Below are positions 24,331-33,052 of a stretch of DNA of 64,000 nt, piece after piece (the first letter of the stretch is position 1; each line of letters opens with the position of its first letter). This DNA comes from an uncultured Prevotellaceae bacterium. Lineage in GTDB: Bacteria; Bacteroidota; Bacteroidia; Bacteroidales; Bacteroidaceae. The notes beneath the pieces were generated by a model. It did no database searches. It was given only the letters and a program-made list of their open reading frames with translations, and was not told the origin of the DNA. The DNA is taken from positions 62,001 through 126,000 of the forward strand of contig CAMJZV010000003.1 in NCBI GenBank assembly GCA_946410305.1, read 5' to 3'. The translations under genes and the position numbers were made by a program.

Positions 24331-24709
24331 ATGGGAGGCCTACGTGATGTTAGTGGGTGGCCTGTTGATGGTTGTCGGTGCTGGTGCCAATGTCCTGTTC
24401 TGTTCATGGGCACCTTATGTGTTTGCTCCAGGCTCCCTGTTGTTCGTTGCCATGCAGCTGCGCCAACGCTACGAGGGTAGGGACTTCACCATCCGTCGCC
24501 TGCGCCGCATCCAGATAATCAGTGACGTGTTGTTTCTTGTGGCTGGTCTGTTGATGATTGCCAACCAGTCGAACTTCCTGCCGCTTGACCAGCTGAGCTA
24601 TATAAAATATGTACATAACAACTGGGTGGTTGTGTTACTGGTGGCAGCAGTCCTACAGCTCTACACGAGCCACCGTATTACTAACGAATTGGAGAAAGAC
24701 ACCAAATAA
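24314..24709 (+). CDS. Small integral membrane protein of unknown function
   Basis: A 131-residue protein with four likely membrane helices (about 10-30, 34-48, 66-83 and 98-116), separated by a basic loop (RQRYEGRDFTIRRLRR). Both short ends are charged. It has no recognised domain. Overlap with ftsB implies cotranscription and coupling, so an envelope or division-related role is possible but unproven. A strong terminator follows. Confidence 0.75.
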   Translation: MKQLSKWEAYVMLVGGLLMVVGAGANVLFCSWAPYVFAPGSLLFVAMQLRQRYEGRDFTIRRLRRIQIISDVLFLVAGLLMIANQSNFLPLDQLSYIKYVHNNWVVVLLVAAVLQLYTSHRITNELEKDTK

Positions 24710-24714
24710 ATGCT

Positions 24715-24761
24715 AAATATTTGCGCAAAAGTTTAAAATTGCGCAAATATTTTTCTTTTTT
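24715..24761 (+). terminator. Rho-independent terminator after the ftsB operon
   Basis: A perfect 14-bp stem AAATATTTGCGCAA/TTGCGCAAATATTT (24715-24728, 24739-24752) with a 10-base loop, followed by TTCTTTTTT. Confidence 0.8.
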
Positions 24762-24774
24762 CAAGATATCATCG

Positions 24775-24782
24775 TACTTTTG
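24775..24782 (+). promoter_or_regulatory. -7 box of the DUF4369-pyrC operon
   Basis: TACTTTTG fits TAnnTTTG and lies 28 bases before the ATG at 24811, just after the previous terminator. Confidence 0.5.
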
Positions 24783-24810
24783 CGTTTGAATTCAGACGAA
24801 AGCTATAGCT

Positions 24811-25596
24811 ATGAGTAAAAATATATACATGATTCTGGCCGTTGTTACGGCATTGTTAACCTCTTGCGCCAGCTCCTATAATGTGCGGGGAACGTCGTCC
24901 GTCTCTGCAATGGATGGCAGCAAGCTCTATCTGAAAGCTGTGAAGAACAACGACCTTCAGAATATCGACTCCTGTGAGGTGGTACACGGTGAGTTCCATT
25001 TTGCAGGGCTGTTGGATACTGTCCGTATGGTCAGCCTCTTTATGGATGACGAGAGCATTATGCCTTTTGTCCTGGAAGAGGGTGAGATTGTGATTCGTAT
25101 TGAGAATGCCGTACAGAGCGTTAGCGGAACTCCGCTGAACGACACGCTGTATGTATTCGTCGACAAGCATAACCAGTTGTCTAACCGCATGGCTGAGCTC
25201 TCTCATCGCCAGAGCCAGATGTTGTTAGATGGTATTGATGAGGAACAGATTAATCGTCAGCTATCAGCCGAGGCCGACGAGATTGCGTTAGAGGAAGATC
25301 AGTTGGTCACTAAGTTTATCTGTGACAACTTTGACAACGTATTGGGTCCTGGCATCTTTATGATGATTACCAGCCAGTACCGCTATCCTGTCCTGACTCC
25401 CCAGATAGAGGAGATTATGTCGAAGGCTACCGATCATTTCAAGAACGACCCCTATGTGCGTGACTATTATCAGACCGCTCAGGAGAATGAGGCACGCATG
25501 AACGGCACCAAGGATATGGAAGATGTTGCGGCACCATTGCCAGACTCTACTGCCGTACAGCCTGCTGCTCCACTGACCAATGTGCCACAGCCATGA
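24811..25596 (+). CDS. DUF4369 domain-containing lipoprotein
   Basis: A 261-residue lipoprotein (lipobox LTSC with Cys19). Residues about 25-135 are a beta-rich domain with the LYLKAV, IDSCEVVHGEFHF and VLEEGEIVIRI strands typical of DUF4369, the domain often placed before thioredoxin folds in Bacteroidales. Here no thioredoxin domain follows. Instead there is a helical region and a Pro/Ala-rich tail. Its last 4 bases overlap the dihydroorotase start (ATGA), so translation is coupled. Its function is unknown. Confidence 0.82.
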   Translation: MSKNIYMILAVVTALLTSCASSYNVRGTSSVSAMDGSKLYLKAVKNNDLQNIDSCEVVHGEFHFAGLLDTVRMVSLFMDDESIMPFVLEEGEIVIRIENAVQSVSGTPLNDTLYVFVDKHNQLSNRMAELSHRQSQMLLDGIDEEQINRQLSAEADEIALEEDQLVTKFICDNFDNVLGPGIFMMITSQYRYPVLTPQIEEIMSKATDHFKNDPYVRDYYQTAQENEARMNGTKDMEDVAAPLPDSTAVQPAAPLTNVPQP

Positions 25597-26930
25597 AGAT
25601 ACTGATTAAGGGAGGACATATCGTTAACGAGGGCCGTGTTACTGACGGTAACATCGTCATTGAAGACGGCAACATCATCGAGATAAGCAAACAACAACCC
25701 GAAGCATCATTCGACGAAACGATAGATGCCTCGGGTTGCTACGTATTGCCAGGTGTCATCGACGACCACGTACACTTCCGTGAGCCAGGACTGACGGAAA
25801 AGGCAGACATCGATACGGAGAGCCGTGCGGCAGCTGCCGGTGGCGTCACCAGCTACTTCGATATGCCTAACTGCAATCCGCAGACCACCACGCTGGAGGC
25901 TTTGGAAGAGAAACAAGCACTGGCTCGTGAGAAGAGCCATGTCAACTATGCCTTCTTCTATGGTGCCACCAACGACAATGTCGATACCTTCAGCCAGCTC
26001 GACGCTACCAGCATCCCTGGCATCAAGCTCTTTATGGGTTCGTCGACGGGAAACATGCTTGTTGACCGCCAAGAGGTCTTGGAGCGTATCTTCAAGAGTT
26101 GCAAGCTGCCCTTGATGGCGCATTGTGAAGATACGGACATCATCAATCGCAACATGGCTAGTGCCAAGGATGCGTGGGGCGAAGATCCTCCCGTCAGTTT
26201 GCATGCGATGATTCGTTCAGAGGAGGCTTGTCTGGAATCTACCCGCAAGGCTATTGCCTTAGCTAATAAATATGGTACGCGCCTGCACGTGGCACATATC
26301 TCTACTGCAGAAGAGCTGGAGCTCTTTACCTCATGTCGCGATTCCGTCGCGACAAAAATAACCGCCGAAGCCTGCGTAGGCCACCTGTTCTTCACTCAGC
26401 TCGACCACGAACGTCTGGGTGCTCGTATCAAGGTGAACCCTGCTATCAAGACACCTGTCGACCAGTTCATGCTGCGTGAGGCACTCACCGACGGACGCAT
26501 CAGCGTTGTCGCCACAGACCACGCACCGCATCTGCTCAGTCAGAAAGAGGGTGGGTGTGCTAAGGCTGCCTCAGGCATGCCGATGATTCAGTTCTCGCTG
26601 GTTACCATGCTTGAACTCGTGGATGAGGGCGTGCTGACCATTCAGCGACTTGTTGAACTGATGTGTCATAATCCTGCTCGTCTGTTTGGCGTCCAGCAGC
26701 GTGGCTTCCTGCGTCCAGGCTATCGTGCAGATATCACCATCGTACGTCCTAAGAGCCCGTGGACAGTCACCAGCGACTGCATCCTCAGCAAGTGTGGATG
26801 GAGTCCGATGGAGGGTCACCAGTATCAGTGGCGCGTAGAGCGTACGTTGTGTAATGGTCAAACCGTTTATGCAAATGGCCAGGTCTCTGCCAGTGTTCGT
26901 GGCGAGGCTATCACTTTCTCCCACTCATGA
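25593..26930 (+). CDS. pyrC: Dihydroorotase
   Basis: A 445-residue type I amidohydrolase that closes carbamoyl-aspartate to dihydroorotate in pyrimidine synthesis. Metal-site motifs: DDHVHFREPG (His59, His61), the MAHCED and LHVAHIST histidines, and ATDHAPH (Asp309, His310, His313). The DMPNCNPQT segment is also typical. It overlaps both neighbours by 4 bases (25593-25596, 26927-26930). Allantoinase-like relatives share these motifs, but Bacteroidales dihydroorotases look like this. Confidence 0.93.
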   Translation: MKILIKGGHIVNEGRVTDGNIVIEDGNIIEISKQQPEASFDETIDASGCYVLPGVIDDHVHFREPGLTEKADIDTESRAAAAGGVTSYFDMPNCNPQTTTLEALEEKQALAREKSHVNYAFFYGATNDNVDTFSQLDATSIPGIKLFMGSSTGNMLVDRQEVLERIFKSCKLPLMAHCEDTDIINRNMASAKDAWGEDPPVSLHAMIRSEEACLESTRKAIALANKYGTRLHVAHISTAEELELFTSCRDSVATKITAEACVGHLFFTQLDHERLGARIKVNPAIKTPVDQFMLREALTDGRISVVATDHAPHLLSQKEGGCAKAASGMPMIQFSLVTMLELVDEGVLTIQRLVELMCHNPARLFGVQQRGFLRPGYRADITIVRPKSPWTVTSDCILSKCGWSPMEGHQYQWRVERTLCNGQTVYANGQVSASVRGEAITFSHS

Positions 26931-27712
26931 TTATCGACTACGACATCCACCAACTGACGCCCTACATCAACTGGGACTACTTCTTTTACGCCTGGGGCAT
27001 GCACAACAAGCCCCTGAACGAGCGACAGAAGTTGCAGGAGGAGGCCGTGTCCGTCTTGTCCGACTTGGAAGGCAAATATAGGGTTCATGCGCTGTTCTTG
27101 TTGATGGATGCCCATAGCGAAGGTGACGACATCGTGTTAGCCGATGGCCGTCGTATACCATTGCTTCGTCAGCAACAGCCTGGCAGTGAGTGCCTGTGTC
27201 TGGCTGACTTCCTGCATCCTAAACACGATCGCATCGGGCTATTCGCCACTACCGTCGATATGGGACTGGAAAAAGACTTCGACAACGATACGTATCTGAA
27301 AATGATGGTACAGCTGCTGGCTGATCGGCTGGCAGAGGCTGCTGCAGAGTCCATGCACGAGGCCGTTCGTAAGACTTATTGGGGCTATGCACCCGATGAG
27401 CAACTCACCATGCAGCAATTGCATGTTGAAAAGTTTCAGGGCATCCGTCCTGCTGTAGGCTATCCGTCATTGCCCGATACCAGTCTGAACTTCGTGCTCA
27501 ACGAGGTGCTCGACTTTCACCAGATAGGCATTCGACTGACAGAGAGTGGAGCCATGAAACCTCACGCCAGTGTGTCTGGCTTGATGTTGGCCCATCCGGA
27601 GGCACATTATTTCTCGTTGGGTACCATTGGAGAAGATCAGCTACAGGACTATGCCTGTCGTCGTGGCCTCCCTGTCGAGGTGATACGTAAATTCCTAACC
27701 TCTAATCTCTAA
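26927..27712 (+). CDS. Stand-alone MetH activation-domain protein
   Basis: A 261-residue protein resembling the C-terminal activation (SAM-binding) domain of cobalamin-dependent methionine synthase, here on its own. It shows the RPAVGYPSLPD motif near residues 170-180 and TESGAMKPHASVSGLMLAHPEA near the end (shown as separate ESGAM and LMLAHPEA parts in the family). In MetH this domain binds SAM during reductive reactivation of the cobalamin. It starts within the dihydroorotase stop (ATGA). Whether it serves a MetH that lacks the domain or another corrinoid enzyme cannot be told from this window. Confidence 0.85.
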   Translation: MIIDYDIHQLTPYINWDYFFYAWGMHNKPLNERQKLQEEAVSVLSDLEGKYRVHALFLLMDAHSEGDDIVLADGRRIPLLRQQQPGSECLCLADFLHPKHDRIGLFATTVDMGLEKDFDNDTYLKMMVQLLADRLAEAAAESMHEAVRKTYWGYAPDEQLTMQQLHVEKFQGIRPAVGYPSLPDTSLNFVLNEVLDFHQIGIRLTESGAMKPHASVSGLMLAHPEAHYFSLGTIGEDQLQDYACRRGLPVEVIRKFLTSNL

Positions 27713-27716
27713 ACCT

Positions 27717-28688
27717 ATGATTCTTCGTTTCGCCATACCATTCTTCATCACAGTGGGGTTCGTCATCGTTCCCCTTCTGTTGTTCCTACTCTGTCGCAAG
27801 TTCCTGCCTAATAAGCGCTATGGAACGGTGCTCGGCATCCTGCTGGCTGCGATAGAAATATCTCTGGTGGCTTATGGCATGACGGCAGGCTTCCGCCCGT
27901 TGGTGGTACGCCAGGTGGAATTTGCCAGCGCTGACCTGCCAGCCGCTTTTGATGGCTACCGTATCGTACAGTTCTCTGATGCACATGTGGGGAGTATGAC
28001 TGGCTCGCGACAGGAAATGGTGCAGCAACTCATTGACAGTGTCAATGCGCAGCATCCAGACATGATTGTTTTCACAGGCGACATGCAGAACATCACCCCC
28101 GATGAACTGATACCTTCTATGCTTTATTTCCGTCAGCTTCTGGCTTATGATGGCGTCTATGCCGTATTAGGTAACCATGACTATGCCGTCTATCAGAACT
28201 GTGACGATACAGAAAAAGCCAACAACTGTCTGCTGACGAAGGATATTATTCGCAAGATGGGTTTCGACTTGCTACTCAACGAACATCGCATCATCCATCG
28301 TGATTCCGACAGCATCGTTGTGGCAGGTATGGAGAACTGGGGTGTTGCCGAACGCGCGCCAAAGGAGGGCGATGTGAAGAAGACACTCACTCACCCCTCA
28401 CCCCTCACCTCTCACCTCTATACCATCATGCTCCAGCACGACCCAACCTGCTGGCGTGAGAAAATTCTCCCGGAATGTAATGCCCAGCTGACGCTGAGCG
28501 GTCATACGCATGGTGGACAGTTCTCGCTCTTCGGCTGGTCTCCTGTGGCGCTTACTTATGATGAGTGGCAAGGAATGACTTATGAGGGGGACCGTGCCCT
28601 CTATGTGTCTACAGGTGCTGGCTCGCTTATCCCTTTCCGTCTGAATCAACCCAGAGAAATAGTAGTAATCACACTTAGAAAGAAATGA
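27717..28688 (+). CDS. Membrane-anchored metallophosphoesterase (YkuE-like)
   Basis: A 323-residue protein with two or three N-terminal membrane helices (about 3-24 and 38-58) and a calcineurin-like phosphoesterase domain facing the periplasm. Metal motifs are FSDAHVG (normally DxH), GDMQN, GNHDY and SGHTHGGQ. A 10-12-residue insert (about residues 224-235, PSPLTSHL) is encoded by tandem TCACC(C/T)C units at 28388-28418. It begins 4 bases after the MetH-like gene and overlaps the acyltransferase by 4 bases. The substrate is unknown; lipid A or UDP-diacylglucosamine-type substrates are possible. Confidence 0.88.
   Translation: MILRFAIPFFITVGFVIVPLLLFLLCRKFLPNKRYGTVLGILLAAIEISLVAYGMTAGFRPLVVRQVEFASADLPAAFDGYRIVQFSDAHVGSMTGSRQEMVQQLIDSVNAQHPDMIVFTGDMQNITPDELIPSMLYFRQLLAYDGVYAVLGNHDYAVYQNCDDTEKANNCLLTKDIIRKMGFDLLLNEHRIIHRDSDSIVVAGMENWGVAERAPKEGDVKKTLTHPSPLTSHLYTIMLQHDPTCWREKILPECNAQLTLSGHTHGGQFSLFGWSPVALTYDEWQGMTYEGDRALYVSTGAGSLIPFRLNQPREIVVITLRKK
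28388..28418. repeat. TCACCCC/TCACCTC tandem insert in the phosphoesterase gene
   Basis: Four 7-bp units read TCACCCC, TCACCCC, TCACCTC, TCACCTC. They are in frame and encode PSPLTSHL-like residues. The same family is in mfd (43330-43361) and twice in aroB. Confidence 0.85.
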
Positions 28689-29446
28689 AATACTTGTATT
28701 ACATCTATCAGTTGTTCGTTGCACTGCCCGTCACAGTGCTCATCACCATTATTACCGCCATTGAGGTGGGAGTAGGCTGCGCTATTGGCGACGGCCACTT
28801 CTGGGGCTACTATCCAGGACGTTGGTGGGCACGTGTCATTACGCGCGTGTTCCTATTACCTGTTAAGGTGGAGGGTCATGAACATCTGGAGCCTAACCAG
28901 TCGTATGTTTTTGTGGCCAACCACCAAGGTGCTTTCGACATATTCCTCGTCTATGGCTTCTTGGGGCGCAACTTCAAATGGATGATGAAGTACCAGCTGA
29001 ACAAGATTCCGTTCGTGGGCTATGCCTGTCGCAAGTCTCACCAGATCTTTGTCGACAAGCGCGGAGTAGGGAAGGTGCGTCAGACTTATGAGGCTGCTCG
29101 CCATATTTTGGAAACAGGTAACTGCTCTGTTGTTGTCTTCCCAGAAGGCGCTCGTTCATTTACGGGTCACATGGGTGCCTTCAAGAAAGGTGCCTTCGCA
29201 CTGGCTGACGAACTCCAGCTGCCCGTCGTTCCACTGACCATCAATGGCTCGTTCGATGTCATGCCTCGCATGAAGGATTGGCACTTTGCCACGTGGCACC
29301 CTCTGTCGCTGACCATCCATCAGCCTGTCTATCCGATAGGGCAGGGGACACAGAATATACAGGCTACCATGAATCAAGCATACGACAGTGTGATGTCTGC
29401 ACTCGATCCACAGTATCAAGGTTTCGTGGAAAATCCTGATCAGTGA
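28685..29446 (+). CDS. plsC: 1-acyl-sn-glycerol-3-phosphate acyltransferase (PlsC-like)
   Basis: A 253-residue membrane-bound acyltransferase making phosphatidic acid from lysophosphatidic acid. An N-terminal membrane helix (about 8-32) precedes the catalytic NHQGAFD (N-H-x4-D) at about residues 79-85, a KYQLNKIPFVG segment, and FPEGARS near 154-160. It is the last gene of the overlapping operon and is followed by a terminator. The family is clear; the acyl acceptor is inferred. Confidence 0.9.
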   Translation: MKYLYYIYQLFVALPVTVLITIITAIEVGVGCAIGDGHFWGYYPGRWWARVITRVFLLPVKVEGHEHLEPNQSYVFVANHQGAFDIFLVYGFLGRNFKWMMKYQLNKIPFVGYACRKSHQIFVDKRGVGKVRQTYEAARHILETGNCSVVVFPEGARSFTGHMGAFKKGAFALADELQLPVVPLTINGSFDVMPRMKDWHFATWHPLSLTIHQPVYPIGQGTQNIQATMNQAYDSVMSALDPQYQGFVENPDQ

Positions 29447-29494
29447 TTTGTTAAAGAATGTTTTCGAATTCGGAAGCGTCTTTACAATATGCCT

Positions 29495-29530
29495 AATATG
29501 CCCTCTAAATGTGAGGGCATATTTGTTTTG
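29495..29530 (+). terminator. Rho-independent terminator after plsC
   Basis: An 11-bp stem AATATGCCCTC/GAGGGCATATT (29495-29505, 29513-29523) with a 7-base loop, followed by TTTGTTTTG. Confidence 0.8.
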
Positions 29531-29589
29531 TGTAACTATTGAGCGATATCGTAAAGTTTTTGTTACATAAAATAAAGTGGGTAGTTGTA

Positions 29590-29605
29590 TAATTTTGTAT
29601 CTTTG
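29590..29605 (+). promoter_or_regulatory. -7 boxes of the orphan susC/susD pair
   Basis: Two adjoining boxes, TAATTTTG (29590-29597) and TATCTTTG (29598-29605), lie about 77 bases before the susC start. The second is followed by CAGCG, as is common. The leader is AT-rich. Confidence 0.5.
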
Positions 29606-29681
29606 CAGCGCATATTAACCAAACAAATTGAAAAATTTTTTATTTTTATATTAACCTAATTATTAACTGTTAAACAAAAGT

Positions 29682-32600
29682 ATGTGGAATTTTAAGTCAC
29701 TACAAAAACATGTAGTTTTGTTGTTCCTGTTCTGTACGATTCCGTTTGGAATGACTTTCGCACAGAGCACGGTTCAGGGAACTGTGAATGACGAGTTAGG
29801 TGAACCGATTATCGGTGCCTCCGTCAAAGTGCAAGGAACCAACGATGGTGCGATTACCGATTTGAACGGTAATTTCTCCGTTAAGGCTTCCTCTAACGCA
29901 ACACTCACCATTTCGTATGTGGGTTATCTCACTCAGCACGTGAAGGTTGCAGGTAAAACAAACATCACTGTAGTTCTGAAAGAAGATGCTCAGATGCTGA
30001 ACGATGTGGTGGTTATTGGTTATGGTACTATGAAAAAGAGCGACATCACGGGTTCGGTGGTTTCTGTAAACACCGAGGACATGATGAAGCGCGCTCCTGT
30101 TAATGTAGCTCAGGGTCTGCAAGGTGCTGCTCCTGGTGTGATCGTTACCATGCAGGACGGCTCTCCTGATTCTAGGGCACAGGTTCGTATTCGTGGTGTC
30201 GCCACTATTAACGGTAACGCCTCTCCTCTGTATGTTGTAGACGGTGTACAGGTTGGTACTGACGCTAGCTTCGTAGCTCCTGGTGACATCGAGTCTATCG
30301 ACGTGCTGAAGGATGCTTCTGCTACGGCCATCTACGGTTCTGCAGGTGCTAACGGTGTTATCATGATTACCACCAAGCATGGCCAGAAGGGTAATTCTTA
30401 TATTAATATTACTGCTGACTGGGGTCTTCAGACACTGGGCTCTACACTTGATGTATGCAGTGGCGACCAGTATGCTGCTAACCTTCGTCAGGCTCGTATC
30501 AACGACGGCCAGGTAGACGCTGCAACAGGTAAGGCTCTTATGTGGAACCCTGTTTGGAACGAAGAGTATGATGGCAAGCGTAACTACATCGACTGGCAGG
30601 ATCAGATGACCCGCACTGCTCTGCGTCAGACCTATAACGTTTCTACTTCTGGTGGTAACGAGAAGACTCAGTACAATGCTTCTGTAGGTTATCTGCGCAA
30701 CGACGGTATCGTTGTTAATACCCGCTACCAGCGTATCAACGCTCGTGCTAATGTGAAGACTGAGGTTAACAAGTATCTGGCCTTTGGCGCAGATGTTGCT
30801 TGGACTCACACCGATAACTATGGTTCAAACGTTTCTGTAGGTAACTTTGGTAACCTTTCTTCTCTGCGTGACTATGCTTTCGCATGTCCTTCTATGGACT
30901 TCATCACCAGTAACACTGTTACATACGCAGGCGTGCCCGCAGGTACCTATGTATCTCCTAATGTGGTGAACCCTGATGGCACCTATGGTGATGTCACTGG
31001 TGGTAAGAACTTCAACGATGGTTTCTGGGGAACTACCCTGGGTAACATGTATGCTAAGCAGATGGAGCTGAACGGCCGCAACCGCAGCAACCGTACACTG
31101 GCAACTGGTTACATGACCATCACTCCTATCAAGGGACTTTCTTGGAAGACTCTCGTTTCTTATGACTACACTGCAAGCTCTAACGAGAACTTCTATGGTG
31201 GCATTAAACGCGTGAACTATGTTAACGGTCAGCGTCTTGACGTTACTCAGGGTAATGGCGATGCTTACTATAACCCCTCAGAGGGTAACAACTATCGTTT
31301 CGACCTCGGCAACAGCGAGAGCCAGACCCTGGACATCCAGAATACCCTGACTTACAATTGGAAGAACGATATTCACGACTTCACTCTCATGCTTGGTAAT
31401 GAGGTTTCTCGCTGGTATGGACAGTGGGTAAGTGCTTCTTCTGTCGGTTATGATTCCAAGGACGTCCGCGACCTGAGTCTGACCACTCAGGCTAACAGAC
31501 GTAATGCCAGTGGTAAATTGGAGCTCGAGAGCCGCAAGATCTCTTACTTCGGCCGTGCTTCTTACAGTCTGATGGATCGCTATCTGTTGACAGCCACTAT
31601 TCGTCGCGACGGTTCTTCTAACTTCGGTTCTGGTAACCGTTGGGGTACCTTCCCCTCAGTAGCTGCTGGTTGGCGTGTTTCTGAGGAAGCTTTCATGAAG
31701 AACATCTCTTGGATTGACAACTTGAAGCTCCGCTTCGGTTGGGGTCAGACTGGTAACTCTGGTGGTCCTACCGACCTGTCAGCACCTGGTTTGAATCTTG
31801 ATGGCCGTTACATTTATTATAAGAACACTGATCCTATTGGTATGGGCACTGGCTCAACCAACATCAGCACTGGTTTCTACAATGTTCTGAAGGATCCCGA
31901 TTTGAAGTGGGAGACTAACGAGCAGACCAACATCGGTATTGATGCTGCCTTCTTCGGTGGTCAGCTGGTTGTCGGACTGGACTACTTCGTTCGCACCTCT
32001 AAGGACCTGCTGCTCTATCGCAACATCCGTCCTTCATCAGGTTTTGAGAGAATCTACACCAACTACGGTGAGATCCAGAACAAGGGTCTTGAGTTCAGCA
32101 TCGCTTACAACAAGCGCATCAACAAGGACCTGAGCATCAACGCTACTCTGACTGGTTCTACTCTGAAGAACGAGGTTAAGAAGATGGGTGATCCTATCTA
32201 CAACACTAACTCTGACTCATCAAGCAACGCTAATCCTACTGGCGACGGTTCTAACACTGGTGCCGTAGGTTCTGCCGACGGTTATCACTGGGGTAACCAC
32301 TCTATCTGTAAGGAAGGTGAGGCTGTAGGTTCATTCTATGGCTATCGTGTAGAAGGCATCATTACTGATGCAGACATGCTGGCACGTGCTAAGGCTCAGG
32401 GTCAGGATAAGGCTCAGCTGGGTGACTACCTGTTCAAGGACCTCAACGGTGACGGTACCCTCAACGAGCAGGATATGGATATCCTCGGCCATGGCTTCCC
32501 CACACTGAACTATGGTATCACTTTGGGTGCTAACTACAAGAACTGGGATTTCACCATGCAGATGCACGGTGTATTTGGTCAGGATATCTACTCTTACTCA

Positions 32601-33014
32601 GCAATGCGTCTGACTAACATGTTCTCTTCTGACGATGGTACATCTCCAAACATCCTTTCTGAGGCTGCTTCTAACGCATGGTCACCCAGCAATCCTGGTG
32701 GCTCTGAGGCTCGTCTGTCATTGCTTGATCCTAACTACAACATGCGCGCCAGCGATGCATGGGTTAAGAACGGTGACTTCCTGAAGATTTCTAACATTCA
32801 GATTGGTTACACTCTCCCCCGCGAGATTGCTAAGAAGTGCATGATTCAGAGTGCTCGCATCTATCTGGCTGTCCAGAACGTTTGCTGCATCTCTGGTTAC
32901 AACAAGTATGGAGATCCTGAGTGTGGTCAGGGTTCAGTTCTCTACACTGGTCTTGACACTGGTCGTTACCCAATGCCACGTACCTACTCTTGTGGTATTA
33001 ACGTAACCTTCTAA
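29682..33014 (+). CDS. susC: SusC/RagA-family TonB-linked outer-membrane transporter
   Basis: A 1110-residue outer-membrane protein that imports oligosaccharides with its SusD partner. It has a signal peptide (cut after FAQ near residue 28) and a carboxypeptidase-regulatory-like domain (VQGTVNDELGEPIIGASV). The TonB box region VVVIGYGTMKKSD leads to a plug domain with VRIRGVATING and PLYVVDGV, then a long 22-strand-type barrel. SusD begins right after. No glycan-degrading enzyme adjoins this pair, so the substrate cannot be inferred. Confidence 0.95.
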   Translation: MWNFKSLQKHVVLLFLFCTIPFGMTFAQSTVQGTVNDELGEPIIGASVKVQGTNDGAITDLNGNFSVKASSNATLTISYVGYLTQHVKVAGKTNITVVLKEDAQMLNDVVVIGYGTMKKSDITGSVVSVNTEDMMKRAPVNVAQGLQGAAPGVIVTMQDGSPDSRAQVRIRGVATINGNASPLYVVDGVQVGTDASFVAPGDIESIDVLKDASATAIYGSAGANGVIMITTKHGQKGNSYINITADWGLQTLGSTLDVCSGDQYAANLRQARINDGQVDAATGKALMWNPVWNEEYDGKRNYIDWQDQMTRTALRQTYNVSTSGGNEKTQYNASVGYLRNDGIVVNTRYQRINARANVKTEVNKYLAFGADVAWTHTDNYGSNVSVGNFGNLSSLRDYAFACPSMDFITSNTVTYAGVPAGTYVSPNVVNPDGTYGDVTGGKNFNDGFWGTTLGNMYAKQMELNGRNRSNRTLATGYMTITPIKGLSWKTLVSYDYTASSNENFYGGIKRVNYVNGQRLDVTQGNGDAYYNPSEGNNYRFDLGNSESQTLDIQNTLTYNWKNDIHDFTLMLGNEVSRWYGQWVSASSVGYDSKDVRDLSLTTQANRRNASGKLELESRKISYFGRASYSLMDRYLLTATIRRDGSSNFGSGNRWGTFPSVAAGWRVSEEAFMKNISWIDNLKLRFGWGQTGNSGGPTDLSAPGLNLDGRYIYYKNTDPIGMGTGSTNISTGFYNVLKDPDLKWETNEQTNIGIDAAFFGGQLVVGLDYFVRTSKDLLLYRNIRPSSGFERIYTNYGEIQNKGLEFSIAYNKRINKDLSINATLTGSTLKNEVKKMGDPIYNTNSDSSSNANPTGDGSNTGAVGSADGYHWGNHSICKEGEAVGSFYGYRVEGIITDADMLARAKAQGQDKAQLGDYLFKDLNGDGTLNEQDMDILGHGFPTLNYGITLGANYKNWDFTMQMHGVFGQDIYSYSAMRLTNMFSSDDGTSPNILSEAASNAWSPSNPGGSEARLSLLDPNYNMRASDAWVKNGDFLKISNIQIGYTLPREIAKKCMIQSARIYLAVQNVCCISGYNKYGDPECGQGSVLYTGLDTGRYPMPRTYSCGINVTF

Positions 33015-33052
33015 TGAAGATAAATAATAGTAATTTAGTGAAGAAAACAGAT

